Of a stretch of 64,000 nucleotides of DNA, positions 33,858 through 42,948 are shown piece by piece (the first letter of the stretch is position 1; every line of letters starts with the position of its first letter). The translations under genes and the position numbers were made by a program. Below the pieces are notes generated by a model. The model saw only the letters and a program-made list of their open reading frames with translations, made no database searches and was not told where the DNA came from. Source of the stretch: Nakamurella sp040546275 (lineage in GTDB: Bacteria; Actinomycetota; Actinomycetes; Mycobacteriales; Nakamurellaceae); assembly GCF_040546275.1 (NCBI RefSeq), contig NZ_JBEPNO010000014.1:1-64000 (forward strand), in the 5' to 3' direction.

Positions 33858-34856
33858 CTGACGCCGCCTGATCCAGTCTCGGACGCCCGGTCGGATCCGG
33901 CGTCCGATTCCTCGTCCGAAGCCCGGCAGGACGCGTCGCCGACGCGGCGGAAGCGCTCGCTCGGCACGCTCGTGCGGGTCGGATTCCTACTGCTGGTGCT
34001 TGCCTTCGGCGCCTACTGGGTCATCAAGAACCGCCACTCGTTCGCCGATGCTGCGCAGCGCATCACCTTCTGGCCCATCGCCGGCGCGCTGGTGGCCGGT
34101 GCCCTCGGCGCCTGGTCCGGTGTACCGGCCTGGCGCTCGGTCCTCGCCGGTCTCGGTTCGCCGCTGCCGTTGAAGGACGCCCAACGGGTCTTCCTCACCG
34201 GGCAGCTCGGCAAGTACATCCCCGGTGGTGTCTGGACGGTGGTCGCCCAGGCCCGGCTGGCCAAGGACCTGGACGTACCGACGACCCGGAGCGCGACCGC
34301 AAGCCTGATGTCCATCCTGCTGTCGGTCGTCACGGCCGCCTCGATGGGGGCCCTCTGCCTGGGCATCGCCGGCCGGCAGATCCTCGGCGACTACGGCTGG
34401 ACCCTCTGGTTGGTGCTGCCACTGGTGGCGCTGCTGCACCCGGCCGTCCTGGTCTGGGCCGGACGGGTGGTCAGCCGGATCACCCGACGGAACGTGCCGC
34501 TGCAACGCATCCCGGCCCGCAACCTGGTCATCGCTGCGGCCTGGTCCATCGGCGGCCAGGTGGTGAACGGGCTGCAGTTCTTCCTCCTCGTCGGCATGGT
34601 CGGCGGTACCTACCCGAACCCACTGCTGGCCATCGGCCTGTTCTCGACGGCCACCGCGGTCGGCATCGTGGTGATCTTCGCCTCGGCCGGTGCCGGCCCT
34701 CGTGAACTGCTGCTCGCGGCCGGTCTCAACCCGCTGATGCCGCCCGGATCGGCGGCACTGGTCGTCCTGCTGTCCCGGGCCGTCCTGACCGTCGTCGACC
34801 TCGTCCTGGCCGGGATAGCTCTCCGCGCCGGCCGCCGAACCACCACCTCACGATGA
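33858..34856 (+). CDS. flippase-like membrane protein (UPF0104/AglD type), CTG start proposed
   Basis: A 332-residue protein with eight hydrophobic helices of the lysylphosphatidylglycerol synthase/AglD-like family: LVRVGFLLLVLAFGAYWVIK, then WSGVPAWRSVLAGLGSPLP, LGKYIPGGVWTVVAQA (family signature) and IFASAGAGPRELLLAAG near the end. Members act in glycolipid or aminoacyl-lipid assembly or flipping. An AAGGAG at 33844-33849 lies eight bases before an in-frame CTG at 33858; the next conventional start (GTG 33972) has no ribosome site and would cut off a 38-residue Asp/Ser-rich head. I therefore propose CTG initiation. First gene of a glycan cluster. Confidence 0.8.
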   Translation: MTPPDPVSDARSDPASDSSSEARQDASPTRRKRSLGTLVRVGFLLLVLAFGAYWVIKNRHSFADAAQRITFWPIAGALVAGALGAWSGVPAWRSVLAGLGSPLPLKDAQRVFLTGQLGKYIPGGVWTVVAQARLAKDLDVPTTRSATASLMSILLSVVTAASMGALCLGIAGRQILGDYGWTLWLVLPLVALLHPAVLVWAGRVVSRITRRNVPLQRIPARNLVIAAAWSIGGQVVNGLQFFLLVGMVGGTYPNPLLAIGLFSTATAVGIVVIFASAGAGPRELLLAAGLNPLMPPGSAALVVLLSRAVLTVVDLVLAGIALRAGRRTTTSR

Positions 34857-34901
34857 CGAGCACCGCACGATGACCACCGCACGATGACCACGGCACGATG
34901 A
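34843..34901. repeat. 14-bp repeats across a gene junction
   Basis: Four copies of CCACCGCACGATGA-like units at 34843, 34860, 34874 and 34888. The first contains the stop codon of the preceding gene; each contains ATGA; the last supplies a possible ATG (34898) for the next gene. Confidence 0.8.
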
Positions 34902-34933
34902 CCACCCACCCGGATCGGAGCACTCAGACCACC

Positions 34934-36826
34934 ATGCGGATCATCGCTTTCGGCACCTACCAGGCTGATTCGCACCCCAGGGTGCGGGTGCTGATCGAGG
35001 GTCTGCGGGCACAGGGTCACGACGTGCTCGAGATCAACGAACCGCTGGGACTGTCCACCGCGGAACGGGTCTCGATGCTGCGCAAGCCCTGGACCCTGCC
35101 GGTGCTGGGGCTTCGCCTGGCGCACCGCTGGACCAGGCTCGCCCGTCGTGGACGGTCCGAGTCGAAACGTCAGCCGCCCGACGCCGTCCTGGTCGGCTAT
35201 CTCGGCCACTTCGACGTGCACCTGGCCCGGCGGGTGTTCCACGGCACCCCGATCGTGCTCGATCACCTGATCTTCGCCGCCGGTACTGCCGTGGATCGCG
35301 GCTCGGCCAAGGGACTGGTGACCGGCGCCCTCGAGGTCCTCGACCGCCGGGCGCTGCGGGCCGCCGACGTCATCGTGCTGGACACCGCCGAACATCGGGA
35401 CCGGGTGCCGGAGGAACTGTCGTCGCGCGCGCTGGTCGCCGCGGTCGGAGCCGACGCGACCTGGTTCGAGGCAGGCGGGCACGCATCCCCGGCCCCGGCC
35501 CTCGACGAGCCGGTCAGGGTGGTCTTCTTCGGCCTGTTCACCCCGCTGCAGGGCGCGGTGGTGATCGGTGAGGCGTTGAATCTGCTGCATCGCCGCGGCT
35601 TCGGCGCTGACCGGTTGAGAGTCACCATGATCGGCAGCGGCCAGGACCTGGCGGCCGCGCAGGCGGCAGCCGGCCCGGAGGCTCCCGCCGAGTGGGTCGG
35701 CTGGGTCGATCCGGCCCGTCTGCCGGCCGTGGTGGCTTCCCACCAGGTGGCCCTGGGGATCTTCGGTACTACGCCGAAAGGGGCAGACGTCGTGCCCAAC
35801 AAGGTGTATCAATCAGCGGCCGCCGGCTGCGCGATCATCACGTCGGACACCCGGCCGCAACGTCGGGTGCTCGGCGAGGCGGCCGAGTTCGTGCCCGTCG
35901 GTGATCCATCGGCCCTGGCCGACGCGATCGCCCGTCTGGTGGAGGATCGTCAGCTGCTCGTCCACCGCCGCCGCCAAGCGCGTGAACTTGCCCTGAGTTC
36001 GTTCACCGGTGGCGCTGTGGTGCTTCCCCTTCTGGATAGGCTGGCCGACGTGCCCCTCGATGACGTGTCCACCGCCGCTGCCAGCAAGCATTCCGCGCCG
36101 GTGGCGCCGCTCACTCCGCGGGCGGCACTACGCTGGCCGCTGATCAAGCGGGCCATGAAGCAGACCCGGCCGGCCACCACGCTCGAGATCGGCTGCGGGC
36201 AGGGCGCCATGGGAGCCCGCCTGGTCGGGCTCACCCCGTCCTTCACCGCGGTCGAGCCCGATGTGTCGTCCTACCAGATCGCCAAGGAGCGGATCGGGAC
36301 GCGTGGCGGGACCGTACTCAACTGCACGTCCGACGAACTCGACGACGACCGGACCTTCGACATGGTCTGCGCCTTCGAGGTGCTCGAGCACCTGGAGGAC
36401 GACACCGGTGCACTCGATGCCTGGGTCAAGAAGGTCAGGATCGGCGGGCACCTGGTGCTCTCCGTCCCCGCCTGGCAGCACATGTTCGGTACCTGGGACA
36501 AGGCCGTCGGGCACTACCGCCGCTACTCGCCGGACGAATTGGCGACGAAGCTGAGGGCGGCCGGGTTCGAGCCGGTGAAGATCGGCCTCTACGGCTGGCC
36601 GCTGGCCTTCCTGCTGGAAGCGATCCGCAACCGGGTCGCCGACGGTTCGGCCCAGATGGAGGACTCGGCGGCCGACCAGACGGCGCATTCCGGACGCTGG
36701 CTCCAGCCCACCAAGCGCCTGTCCGCCATCGTCATCACGGTCGGTATCTTCCCGTTCCAGGTGATGCAGCGACTGGTCCAGAGCAAAGGCAACGGTATCG
36801 TCGCGCTGGCCCGCCGGGTCAGCTGA
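34934..36826 (+). CDS. glycosyltransferase family 4-like/SAM methyltransferase fusion
   Basis: A 630-residue two-domain protein. Residues 1-385 form a GT-B glycosyltransferase: MRIIAFGTYQADSHPRVRVL, the nucleotide-sugar region EPVRVVFFGLFTPLQGAVVI, VTMIGSGQDLAAA and VPNKVYQSAAAGCAIITSD. Residues 405-600 are a class I methyltransferase: TTLEIGCGQGAMGARLVG (SAM loop), AFEVLEHLEDDTGALDAWV and LVLSVPAWQHMFGTWDKAVG, followed by HYRRYSPDELATKLRAAGF. A hydrophobic tail ends the protein. It probably adds a sugar and methylates the same glycan. The ATG 12 codons upstream (34898) lies in a tandem repeat and is less likely. Second gene of the cluster. Confidence 0.86.
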   Translation: MRIIAFGTYQADSHPRVRVLIEGLRAQGHDVLEINEPLGLSTAERVSMLRKPWTLPVLGLRLAHRWTRLARRGRSESKRQPPDAVLVGYLGHFDVHLARRVFHGTPIVLDHLIFAAGTAVDRGSAKGLVTGALEVLDRRALRAADVIVLDTAEHRDRVPEELSSRALVAAVGADATWFEAGGHASPAPALDEPVRVVFFGLFTPLQGAVVIGEALNLLHRRGFGADRLRVTMIGSGQDLAAAQAAAGPEAPAEWVGWVDPARLPAVVASHQVALGIFGTTPKGADVVPNKVYQSAAAGCAIITSDTRPQRRVLGEAAEFVPVGDPSALADAIARLVEDRQLLVHRRRQARELALSSFTGGAVVLPLLDRLADVPLDDVSTAAASKHSAPVAPLTPRAALRWPLIKRAMKQTRPATTLEIGCGQGAMGARLVGLTPSFTAVEPDVSSYQIAKERIGTRGGTVLNCTSDELDDDRTFDMVCAFEVLEHLEDDTGALDAWVKKVRIGGHLVLSVPAWQHMFGTWDKAVGHYRRYSPDELATKLRAAGFEPVKIGLYGWPLAFLLEAIRNRVADGSAQMEDSAADQTAHSGRWLQPTKRLSAIVITVGIFPFQVMQRLVQSKGNGIVALARRVS

Positions 36827-36911
36827 CCGACGGGTCGGAGCCGCGCGCGAGGCGTTCGCGCCTTGGCGCGGCCAGATCGGTTGGCGGCCTCCGGGACGGT
36901 ACTGTGCGCCT

Positions 36912-38231
36912 ATGACAGGAGTGAAAGTGCTGTTGGCGCGCGCCGGCGGTGCTGCCCATCCGTGGCGTCTGGTCCTGTTATTCGCTCTTCCGGTGTTGGC
37001 CCTCAAGCTCGTCGTCGCTGCAACGACTTTCGGCACGAATGACATCATCCACTGGGTCGATTTCACCAATGGCGTCCGAGCGGCGGGGCCGGTCGGAATC
37101 TATGGTCTACATTTTCAGTTGTCGTTCTACAACCACCCTCCGTTGATCGGCTATTTCCTCTGGTTCGTCAATGGCGTCCACGATCTCCGCATACCGATCA
37201 ATTTCACCATTCGCGCGATGTCCAGCCTGGCCGACGTCGGGACGGCGCTGGTGCTGTTCGAAATGCTGCGCCGCAGGTCGACTCTCGGGCAGGCCCTGAC
37301 CGCAGCGATCCTCGTGGTCGCCAGTCCGCTGCTGTTCATCATCTCGGGTTTCCACGGGAATACCGACCCGATCTTCACCTTCCTGACGATGCTCGGCCTC
37401 TACCTCCTGGTCGACCGCCGGGCACCGGTGCTGGCGGGGGTCGCCATCGGACTCGCGGTCGGTATCAAGATCGTGCCCTTCGTGCTGGTCCCGGCGCTGC
37501 TGATCTACGCCTACCGGCAGGGTCGTGGCGCTGCTGTGCGATTCCTGGCCGCGTTCGTCGCGGTGGTCGCCGTCACCTGGGGGCCGGCCCTGCTGCTGCA
37601 GTTCGACGCCGTCCGGTCGAACGTCATCGGCTACAGCGGCATCGGACAGTCCTGGTGGGGATTCATGCAGTTGGGCCACTGGATGGGCAATCCGTCGTGG
37701 GTGGCCTTTGCCGCCGGGCCGGGACGCTCGCTGCTCGTCCTGCTCTGCGTGGCGGTCCCGGCCGTCGCCGTCTGGCGCCGGCCCGAGTCGGTGACGGTCG
37801 CGGTGGCCTGGTCGCTGACGGTGTTCCTGACGTTGGCCACCACCTTCGGTACCCAGTACCTGGTGTGGCCGCTTGCGGCCTGCTACCTGGTCAGCGTTCG
37901 ACTCGCCACGTTGTACAGCTTCTCCGCAGGCCTCATCATGGTGGAGGTCTACACCCGCTGGTCCGGGGGATTTCCGTGGTTCAATGCCTCGGCCTCGGAA
38001 TTCACGCAGCCGGAGAAGCTCTTCCTTCTCCTACCATGGTTGACCTTGGTCGTGCTGGCCTTCCAGGCCACCAGGACCATGTTCTCGGGACGAACCGGCA
38101 GCGCGGCCGGCCCAGGTCTGCGGTTGCCCCCGGTGCCGATGGCCGTCGTGGCCGGTGACCCGAGATGGGTTGCCGACAGAAGTTCTCAGGAAGCAGTTGA
38201 AAGGAATCAGAATGCCGCACAGCAAGACTGA
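36912..38231 (+). CDS. GT-C superfamily membrane glycosyltransferase
   Basis: A 439-residue integral membrane protein with about ten helices. The first external loop carries the acidic GTNDIIHWVDFTNGV expected of GT-C enzymes (catalytic Asp after TM1), followed by YNHPPLIGYFLWFVNGV and, later, FIISGFHGNTDPIFTFLTML, a pattern shared with Alg6/Alg8 and related polyprenyl-phosphate-sugar transferases. It would use a lipid-linked sugar on the outer face. The 3' end overlaps the next gene by 20 bases. Local codon use is slightly less GC-rich at the 5' end (36912-37200) than in neighbours. Acceptor unknown. Confidence 0.82.
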   Translation: MTGVKVLLARAGGAAHPWRLVLLFALPVLALKLVVAATTFGTNDIIHWVDFTNGVRAAGPVGIYGLHFQLSFYNHPPLIGYFLWFVNGVHDLRIPINFTIRAMSSLADVGTALVLFEMLRRRSTLGQALTAAILVVASPLLFIISGFHGNTDPIFTFLTMLGLYLLVDRRAPVLAGVAIGLAVGIKIVPFVLVPALLIYAYRQGRGAAVRFLAAFVAVVAVTWGPALLLQFDAVRSNVIGYSGIGQSWWGFMQLGHWMGNPSWVAFAAGPGRSLLVLLCVAVPAVAVWRRPESVTVAVAWSLTVFLTLATTFGTQYLVWPLAACYLVSVRLATLYSFSAGLIMVEVYTRWSGGFPWFNASASEFTQPEKLFLLLPWLTLVVLAFQATRTMFSGRTGSAAGPGLRLPPVPMAVVAGDPRWVADRSSQEAVERNQNAAQQD

Positions 38232-39714
38232 GTCGTTGCGCATCGGGATCGTGGTGGTCGCCTACAACGCCCAGTCGACCCTGCTGGAGACGCTCGACCG
38301 AATCCCGGTCGGCTTCCGGCCGAGCATCGAGGAAGTCATCATCTGCGATGACGCCAGCGGTGACCTGACCTTCGAGTACGGACAGCAGTGGGCCGCGCGG
38401 GACGACACCCCGTCGACCACTGTGATCAAGCACACGAAGAATCTCGGCTACGGCGGAAATCAGAAAGCTGCCTATCTGCTGGCGATCGAGCAGGGACTCG
38501 ATCTCGTCGTACTCCTGCATGCCGATGGTCAATACGCACCGGAGAGCCTCGTTGACATCGTCGCGCCGTTCTACACTACCGATTGCGCCGCTGTTTTCGG
38601 CTCCCGGATGATGGACAAGGGAGCTGCGAAGAACGGCGGAATGCCTTTCTACAAGCGGATCGGCAACAAGGTTCTCACCCGATTCGAGAACACGGTGCTC
38701 GGCACGGATCTGACCGAATTCCACTCCGGATACCGCGCATACCGGACAAGTGCGTTGCGGGAGATTCCCTTCGAGGCGAACAGTGACGGTTTCGACTTCG
38801 ACACGCAGATCATCGCCCAGGTGATCCACGCCGGCGGACGGATCGTCGAGGTCCCGATCCCCACCTACTACGGCGACGAGATCTGCTACGTCAACGGCCT
38901 GAAGTACGCCAAGGACGTGGTCAGGGACGTCATCGAGTACCGATTGGCCGTGCAGGGCTTCGGGACGTCGGAGTGGGTCCCCACGCCGGACGAATACGCG
39001 TTCAAGGAGGGTGACGGCTCCTCGCACTCGCTGATCCTGGAGATGATGGCCGGTCTGGCGCCCTCGAAGGTGCTGGACCTCGGCTGCTCGGCGGGTCTGC
39101 TGGCGGAGCAGATCAGGGCCGCCGGGCACACCGTCGTCGGGGTCGATGCCATCGAGCTGCCCGAGGTCAGGGACCGTACCGACGCCTTCTTCGTCGCCGA
39201 TCTGGAGAAGCCGCTTGCCCCGGAGATCGGGACCGGCTTCGACGTGGTGATCGCGGGCGACATCATCGAGCACCTCGCCCGCCCGGGCGACGCGTTGCGC
39301 GAGATGCGACGGGTGCTGCGCCCCGGTGGACAGCTGATCCTGTCGGTGCCGAACTTCGGTCACTGGTATCCGCGTTTCCGGGTCACCTTCGGTCTCTTCG
39401 GGTACGACCGTCGAGGGGTGCTCGACAACACCCACCTGCGCTTCTTCACCCGGTCCACGCTCCGCCGCACCGTGCGTCGGGCCGGTTTCGATGTATTGCA
39501 GGAGGCGTCGACCGGGCTGCCGCTGGGGACCATCGGCGCTTCCGGTGGCCTCGCCGGGGTGCTCCGCAAGATCGACGCCGCGCTGGTCCGTCTGCGTCCA
39601 ACGCTGTTCGGCTACCAGAACGTCCTGCGGCTCACCCCCCACGCCGAGGACGTGCTCACCGCAGCGATCACCCTGCGCGAGCCGAATGTGCTGTCACGTG
39701 CCATCGGCGCCTGA
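38212..39714 (+). CDS. glycosyltransferase family 2/SAM methyltransferase fusion
   Basis: A 500-residue fusion. Residues 10-240 are a GT2 domain of the dolichol/undecaprenyl-phosphate sugar synthase type: IGIVVVAYNAQSTLLETLDR, VIICDDASGD, NLGYGGNQKAAYLLAIEQG, LLHADGQYAPESLV (DXD position) and FHSGYRAYRTSALREIPFEA. Residues 280-440 form a class I methyltransferase: KVLDLGCSAGLLAEQIRAAG, VVIAGDIIEHLARPGDALRE and LRPGGQLILSVPNFGHWYPR. ATG 38212 follows AAGGAA. Inferred role: make a polyprenyl-phosphate sugar and methylate a cluster product. This is the second GT-methyltransferase fusion in the cluster and is unrelated to the first in its GT fold. Confidence 0.88.
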   Translation: MPHSKTESLRIGIVVVAYNAQSTLLETLDRIPVGFRPSIEEVIICDDASGDLTFEYGQQWAARDDTPSTTVIKHTKNLGYGGNQKAAYLLAIEQGLDLVVLLHADGQYAPESLVDIVAPFYTTDCAAVFGSRMMDKGAAKNGGMPFYKRIGNKVLTRFENTVLGTDLTEFHSGYRAYRTSALREIPFEANSDGFDFDTQIIAQVIHAGGRIVEVPIPTYYGDEICYVNGLKYAKDVVRDVIEYRLAVQGFGTSEWVPTPDEYAFKEGDGSSHSLILEMMAGLAPSKVLDLGCSAGLLAEQIRAAGHTVVGVDAIELPEVRDRTDAFFVADLEKPLAPEIGTGFDVVIAGDIIEHLARPGDALREMRRVLRPGGQLILSVPNFGHWYPRFRVTFGLFGYDRRGVLDNTHLRFFTRSTLRRTVRRAGFDVLQEASTGLPLGTIGASGGLAGVLRKIDAALVRLRPTLFGYQNVLRLTPHAEDVLTAAITLREPNVLSRAIGA

Positions 39715-39832
39715 ACCCGCTAAACCCGCCGATGCCCTCCCCGATGGCATCCGGCCCGGCGATCGTCGGACCGCCGATCCCGCCCCGAGGGCAATCGTCC
39801 CCGCAGCCGACACACCGCGCAGAGGAGCCCGC

Positions 39833-40210
39833 ATGAGCCTGGCCAGTCTCGGCATCCTGCTGTTCGCGGTCGCCCTGGCGGCCACCGGCCAGCTGGTGCT
39901 CAAGAACGGTATGAACATCGCCAAGGAAGCAGCGGCGGCCCAGGGGAAGTCACTGATCCTGACGGCCGGCACCTCACCGTGGATCCTCGGCGGGCTGGTC
40001 ATCTTCGGGGTCTCCGCGGTGGCCTGGCTGGTGACCCTGTCGCGGGTCCCGCTGAGCGTCGCCTATCCGTTCAACGCACTCGGCTACGTGGTGATCCTGG
40101 TGGCCAGTACGGTGATCCTGAACGAGCGGGCGAACGCCTGGACGTGGGTGGGGACGGTGATGGTGGTCGCCGGTCTGATCGTCGTGGTGACCACAGCGCC
40201 CAGCAGCTGA
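39833..40210 (+). CDS. SMR/EamA-type four-helix transporter (ArnE-like)
   Basis: A 125-residue protein with four membrane helices: LASLGILLFAVALAATGQLV, PWILGGLVIFGVSAVAWLV, LSVAYPFNALGYVVILVAST and VGTVMVVAGLIVVVTT. The PLSVAYPFNALGYV stretch with the following LNERANAWTWVG resembles the small multidrug-resistance/EamA half-transporters that flip lipid-linked aminoarabinose (ArnE/ArnF). Placed last in the glycan cluster, it is a good candidate for flipping the polyprenyl-phosphate sugar to the GT-C enzyme. RBS GAGGAG precedes the ATG by five bases. Confidence 0.82.
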   Translation: MSLASLGILLFAVALAATGQLVLKNGMNIAKEAAAAQGKSLILTAGTSPWILGGLVIFGVSAVAWLVTLSRVPLSVAYPFNALGYVVILVASTVILNERANAWTWVGTVMVVAGLIVVVTTAPSS

Positions 40211-40400
40211 GCGGACGGGGTCGGCGGCGAGCTGGCTCTCCCATCCGCTTCACACCCCTAGACCAGGCGTTCACCCTGGTGGAATGAGATGTTGTCCTCA
40301 CCGGTGGCCACCCCTTGGACGCCGGAGCACGGTCACCATCAGGCATGGTGGAGCAGTCGAGGCGGTGCCTCGCGCGGACGAGAAGAGTGAGCTACCACAG

Positions 40401-41093
40401 ATGACGGCGCAGTCCAAGTTGCTGGTGGTCGACGACGAGCCCTCCCTGCAGGACATCGTCGCCACGTCGATGCGGTTCCTCGGCTACGACGTGAGCGTCG
40501 CGGCCACCGGCCGCGAGGCTGTGCGAGTCGCCACCGACGTCCGCCCCGACCTGATCATCCTGGACATCATGCTGCCCGATTTCGACGGGCTCGAGGTGAT
40601 GCGGCGGGTCCGCGCGGCCGGGGTCGATGCCGGTGTGGTCTTCCTGTCCGCCCGGGACACACCGGCGGACAAGATCGCCGGTCTGAGTGCCGGCGGCGAC
40701 GACTACGTGACGAAGCCGTTCGGACTCGAGGAGCTGGCGGCCAGGGTGACGGCCGTTCTCCGGCGGGTCCGTCCCGATCTGGCCGCAGACGGCGTGCTCA
40801 AGGTCGCCGACCTCGAGCTCGATCCCGAGACCTACCAGGTCAGCCGGGCGGGGGTGCCCATCGAGCTGGCTCCGACCGAGTACAAGATGCTGCGCCACCT
40901 GATGATCAACGCCAACGTGGTGCTGTCCCGCCAGCAGTTGCTGGACGCGGTGTGGGGCACCGACTTCTACGGCGACGACTCGGTGGTCGCGACCTACATC
41001 TCCTACCTGCGGCGCAAGGTCGACGCGACGGGTGAGCCGTTGATCCACACCCATCGCGGCTTCGGCTACGTGCTGCGCGTCCCGCGGCGCTGA
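40401..41093 (+). CDS. OmpR-family response regulator
   Basis: A 230-residue response regulator. The receiver domain (residues 5-120) has LLVVDDEPSLQDIV, the phosphoacceptor Asp in DLIILDIMLPDFDGLEVMRR, and the switch lysine in DDYVTKPFGLEELAARV. Residues 135-228 are an OmpR winged helix: LELDPETYQVSRAGVPIELA, PTEYKMLRHLMINANVVLS and VATYISYLRRKVD. Related to TrcR/PrrA-type regulators. The histidine kinase gene begins two bases after its stop. The ATG at 40401 is the first start of the domain. Confidence 0.95.
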   Translation: MTAQSKLLVVDDEPSLQDIVATSMRFLGYDVSVAATGREAVRVATDVRPDLIILDIMLPDFDGLEVMRRVRAAGVDAGVVFLSARDTPADKIAGLSAGGDDYVTKPFGLEELAARVTAVLRRVRPDLAADGVLKVADLELDPETYQVSRAGVPIELAPTEYKMLRHLMINANVVLSRQQLLDAVWGTDFYGDDSVVATYISYLRRKVDATGEPLIHTHRGFGYVLRVPRR

Positions 41094-41095
41094 CC

Positions 41096-42700
41096 ATGTC
41101 CGCGGCCGTTCTGCCCCCGCGGCGCCGGTGGGGGCTGCGCGTCAGATTGATCGCGGTGGTGCTGACCGTGGCGGCCCTCGCGCTCATCGCGGTCGATGTG
41201 ATCGTGCCGCTGAACGTCAGGGCGGCCCTGATCTCCGATCGGGACAAGGGCCTGGCCAGCGTCGTCCAGAAACTGCCGGCCACGATCAACTCGTCCTCGC
41301 TCACCGAACTGACCAAGAACAACCCGCTGCGCAGCGAGGTCGGCTGGACGGTGGTGACCAGGTCAGGGACGGCGCAGGTGATCGTGCAGCCGCCGCGCGA
41401 CCCGATCGGGACCCCCGACTTCGGCAATCCGCCGCCCGTCGGGGTGGCCCGCACCGTCGGTGACGTCTCCGGTTCGTCGGCCCGATACCGGATCCTGGCC
41501 GTCGTCATCTTCGATCCGTCGAACAGTCCGGTCTACCTGGTGGCCTGGAGCGATCTGGACGAGGTCACCGCCACGCTGAGCCAACTGGTGTTCCTGGAGT
41601 TCCTGATCACCGTCGGCCTGCTGATCCTGCTGGGGCTGGTGGCCAGCCTGATCATCCGGCGCGAACTGAGGCCCCTCGAGGCGATGGCCACCGCGGCCGA
41701 CGAGATCGCCGGGGGCGAGCTGGAACGACGAGTCGCCCCCGGAGATCCCAGCACCGAGATCGGCCGGCTGGGCACCGCCTTCAACGGCATGCTGGACGGC
41801 ATCAACGGGTTGCTCGACGAGCAGCAGCGCAACGAGGCCAGACTCCGCCAGTTCGTCGCCGACGCCTCGCACGAGCTCCGCACCCCGGTCGCCGCGGTGC
41901 AGGGCTACTCCGAGCTCTACCGCGCCGGCATGCTCCCGGACGAGGCCTCGGTGGCGAAGGCGATGAACCGCATGGGCTTCGAGGCGAGGCGGATGGGTGG
42001 CCTGGTGGAGGACCTGCTGACCCTGATCAAGGCCGATGCGGAGAAGGCCCGCGAGCACGAGTTGGTGGATCTGGCCCAGTTGCTGGTGGGGGTGGTCGAC
42101 GACGCGGCGGTGATCGACGGATCCCGGACCTGGCGTCTGGTCGGCGCGACCCGGATGACCAACGTGGTGGGGGACCGGCTGCGGTTGCACCAGCTGTTCG
42201 CCAACCTGCTGTCCAACGTCCGGACGCACACGCCGGCCGGGACCACGGCGACGGTTTCGTTGCTGCCGGGCCACGACGAGATCGCCGTGAGCATCACCGA
42301 CGACGGTCCGGGCGTCGCTCCGGAGGCCCTCCCGAGGCTCTTCGACCGCTTCTTCCGGGAGGACGAGTCGAGGTCGAGGGAGAACGGCGGCAGCGGGCTG
42401 GGTCTGTCCATCGTGGCGGCCATCGTCAGGTCGCACTCCGGCCGGATCCTGGCCGCGAACGCCCGGGGTGGTGGTCTCACGATGACGGTCGTACTGCCGC
42501 GACCGGTCGGGACGGCCGCCGTCACCGGGCTGGCCACCGGGGCGCCGGTCGGGGTCAATACCGGCCCGATCGACCTCTCCGCGCTCGCGTTCTCGGCCGC
42601 CGCCCCGTCGGGTGGCGGCCTGCCATCCCCCGGTGGCCAGATGTCGGTCGTGTCACGTTCCGCGCGGCCGGACGACGCCCTCAACACACCCGAAACCTGA
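41096..42700 (+). CDS. sensor histidine kinase
   Basis: A 534-residue kinase paired with the preceding regulator. TM1 (VRLIAVVLTVAALALIAVDV) and TM2 (LEFLITVGLLILLGLVASLI) bracket an extracytoplasmic sensor of about 125 residues. A HAMP domain follows (ELRPLEAMATAADEIAGGEL), then the H-box FVADASHELRTPVAAVQGYS, N-box LHQLFANLLSNVRTHTPAGT, G1 ITDDGPGVAPEALPRLFDRF and G2 GGSGLGLSIV. The C-terminal 60 residues are Gly/Pro/Ser rich and probably disordered. Ligand unknown; proximity to the glycan cluster suggests an envelope signal (inference). Confidence 0.94.
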   Translation: MSAAVLPPRRRWGLRVRLIAVVLTVAALALIAVDVIVPLNVRAALISDRDKGLASVVQKLPATINSSSLTELTKNNPLRSEVGWTVVTRSGTAQVIVQPPRDPIGTPDFGNPPPVGVARTVGDVSGSSARYRILAVVIFDPSNSPVYLVAWSDLDEVTATLSQLVFLEFLITVGLLILLGLVASLIIRRELRPLEAMATAADEIAGGELERRVAPGDPSTEIGRLGTAFNGMLDGINGLLDEQQRNEARLRQFVADASHELRTPVAAVQGYSELYRAGMLPDEASVAKAMNRMGFEARRMGGLVEDLLTLIKADAEKAREHELVDLAQLLVGVVDDAAVIDGSRTWRLVGATRMTNVVGDRLRLHQLFANLLSNVRTHTPAGTTATVSLLPGHDEIAVSITDDGPGVAPEALPRLFDRFFREDESRSRENGGSGLGLSIVAAIVRSHSGRILAANARGGGLTMTVVLPRPVGTAAVTGLATGAPVGVNTGPIDLSALAFSAAAPSGGGLPSPGGQMSVVSRSARPDDALNTPET

Positions 42701-42948
42701 TGTTCACCCGCCTCCTCGCGTTTCTGCGGGATTGGCCGGAATCGCCCGGGTAGCGTCCGAATCAGTGCACCGCAGTACTGCGGAACACACGGGAGGCCCC
42801 GATTGGACAGTGCCGGACATTTCCAGCACAGGACAGTGAGAGGGCCGGTAGCGGGCCCTTTTTCCTCGCCGGCGAAGTGCCGGATCGGGATGGGGACCAC
42901 CGGTCCACTCTGCAAGGCGCGCGTGCCCGCGCCGTCAAGGAGCTGTTC

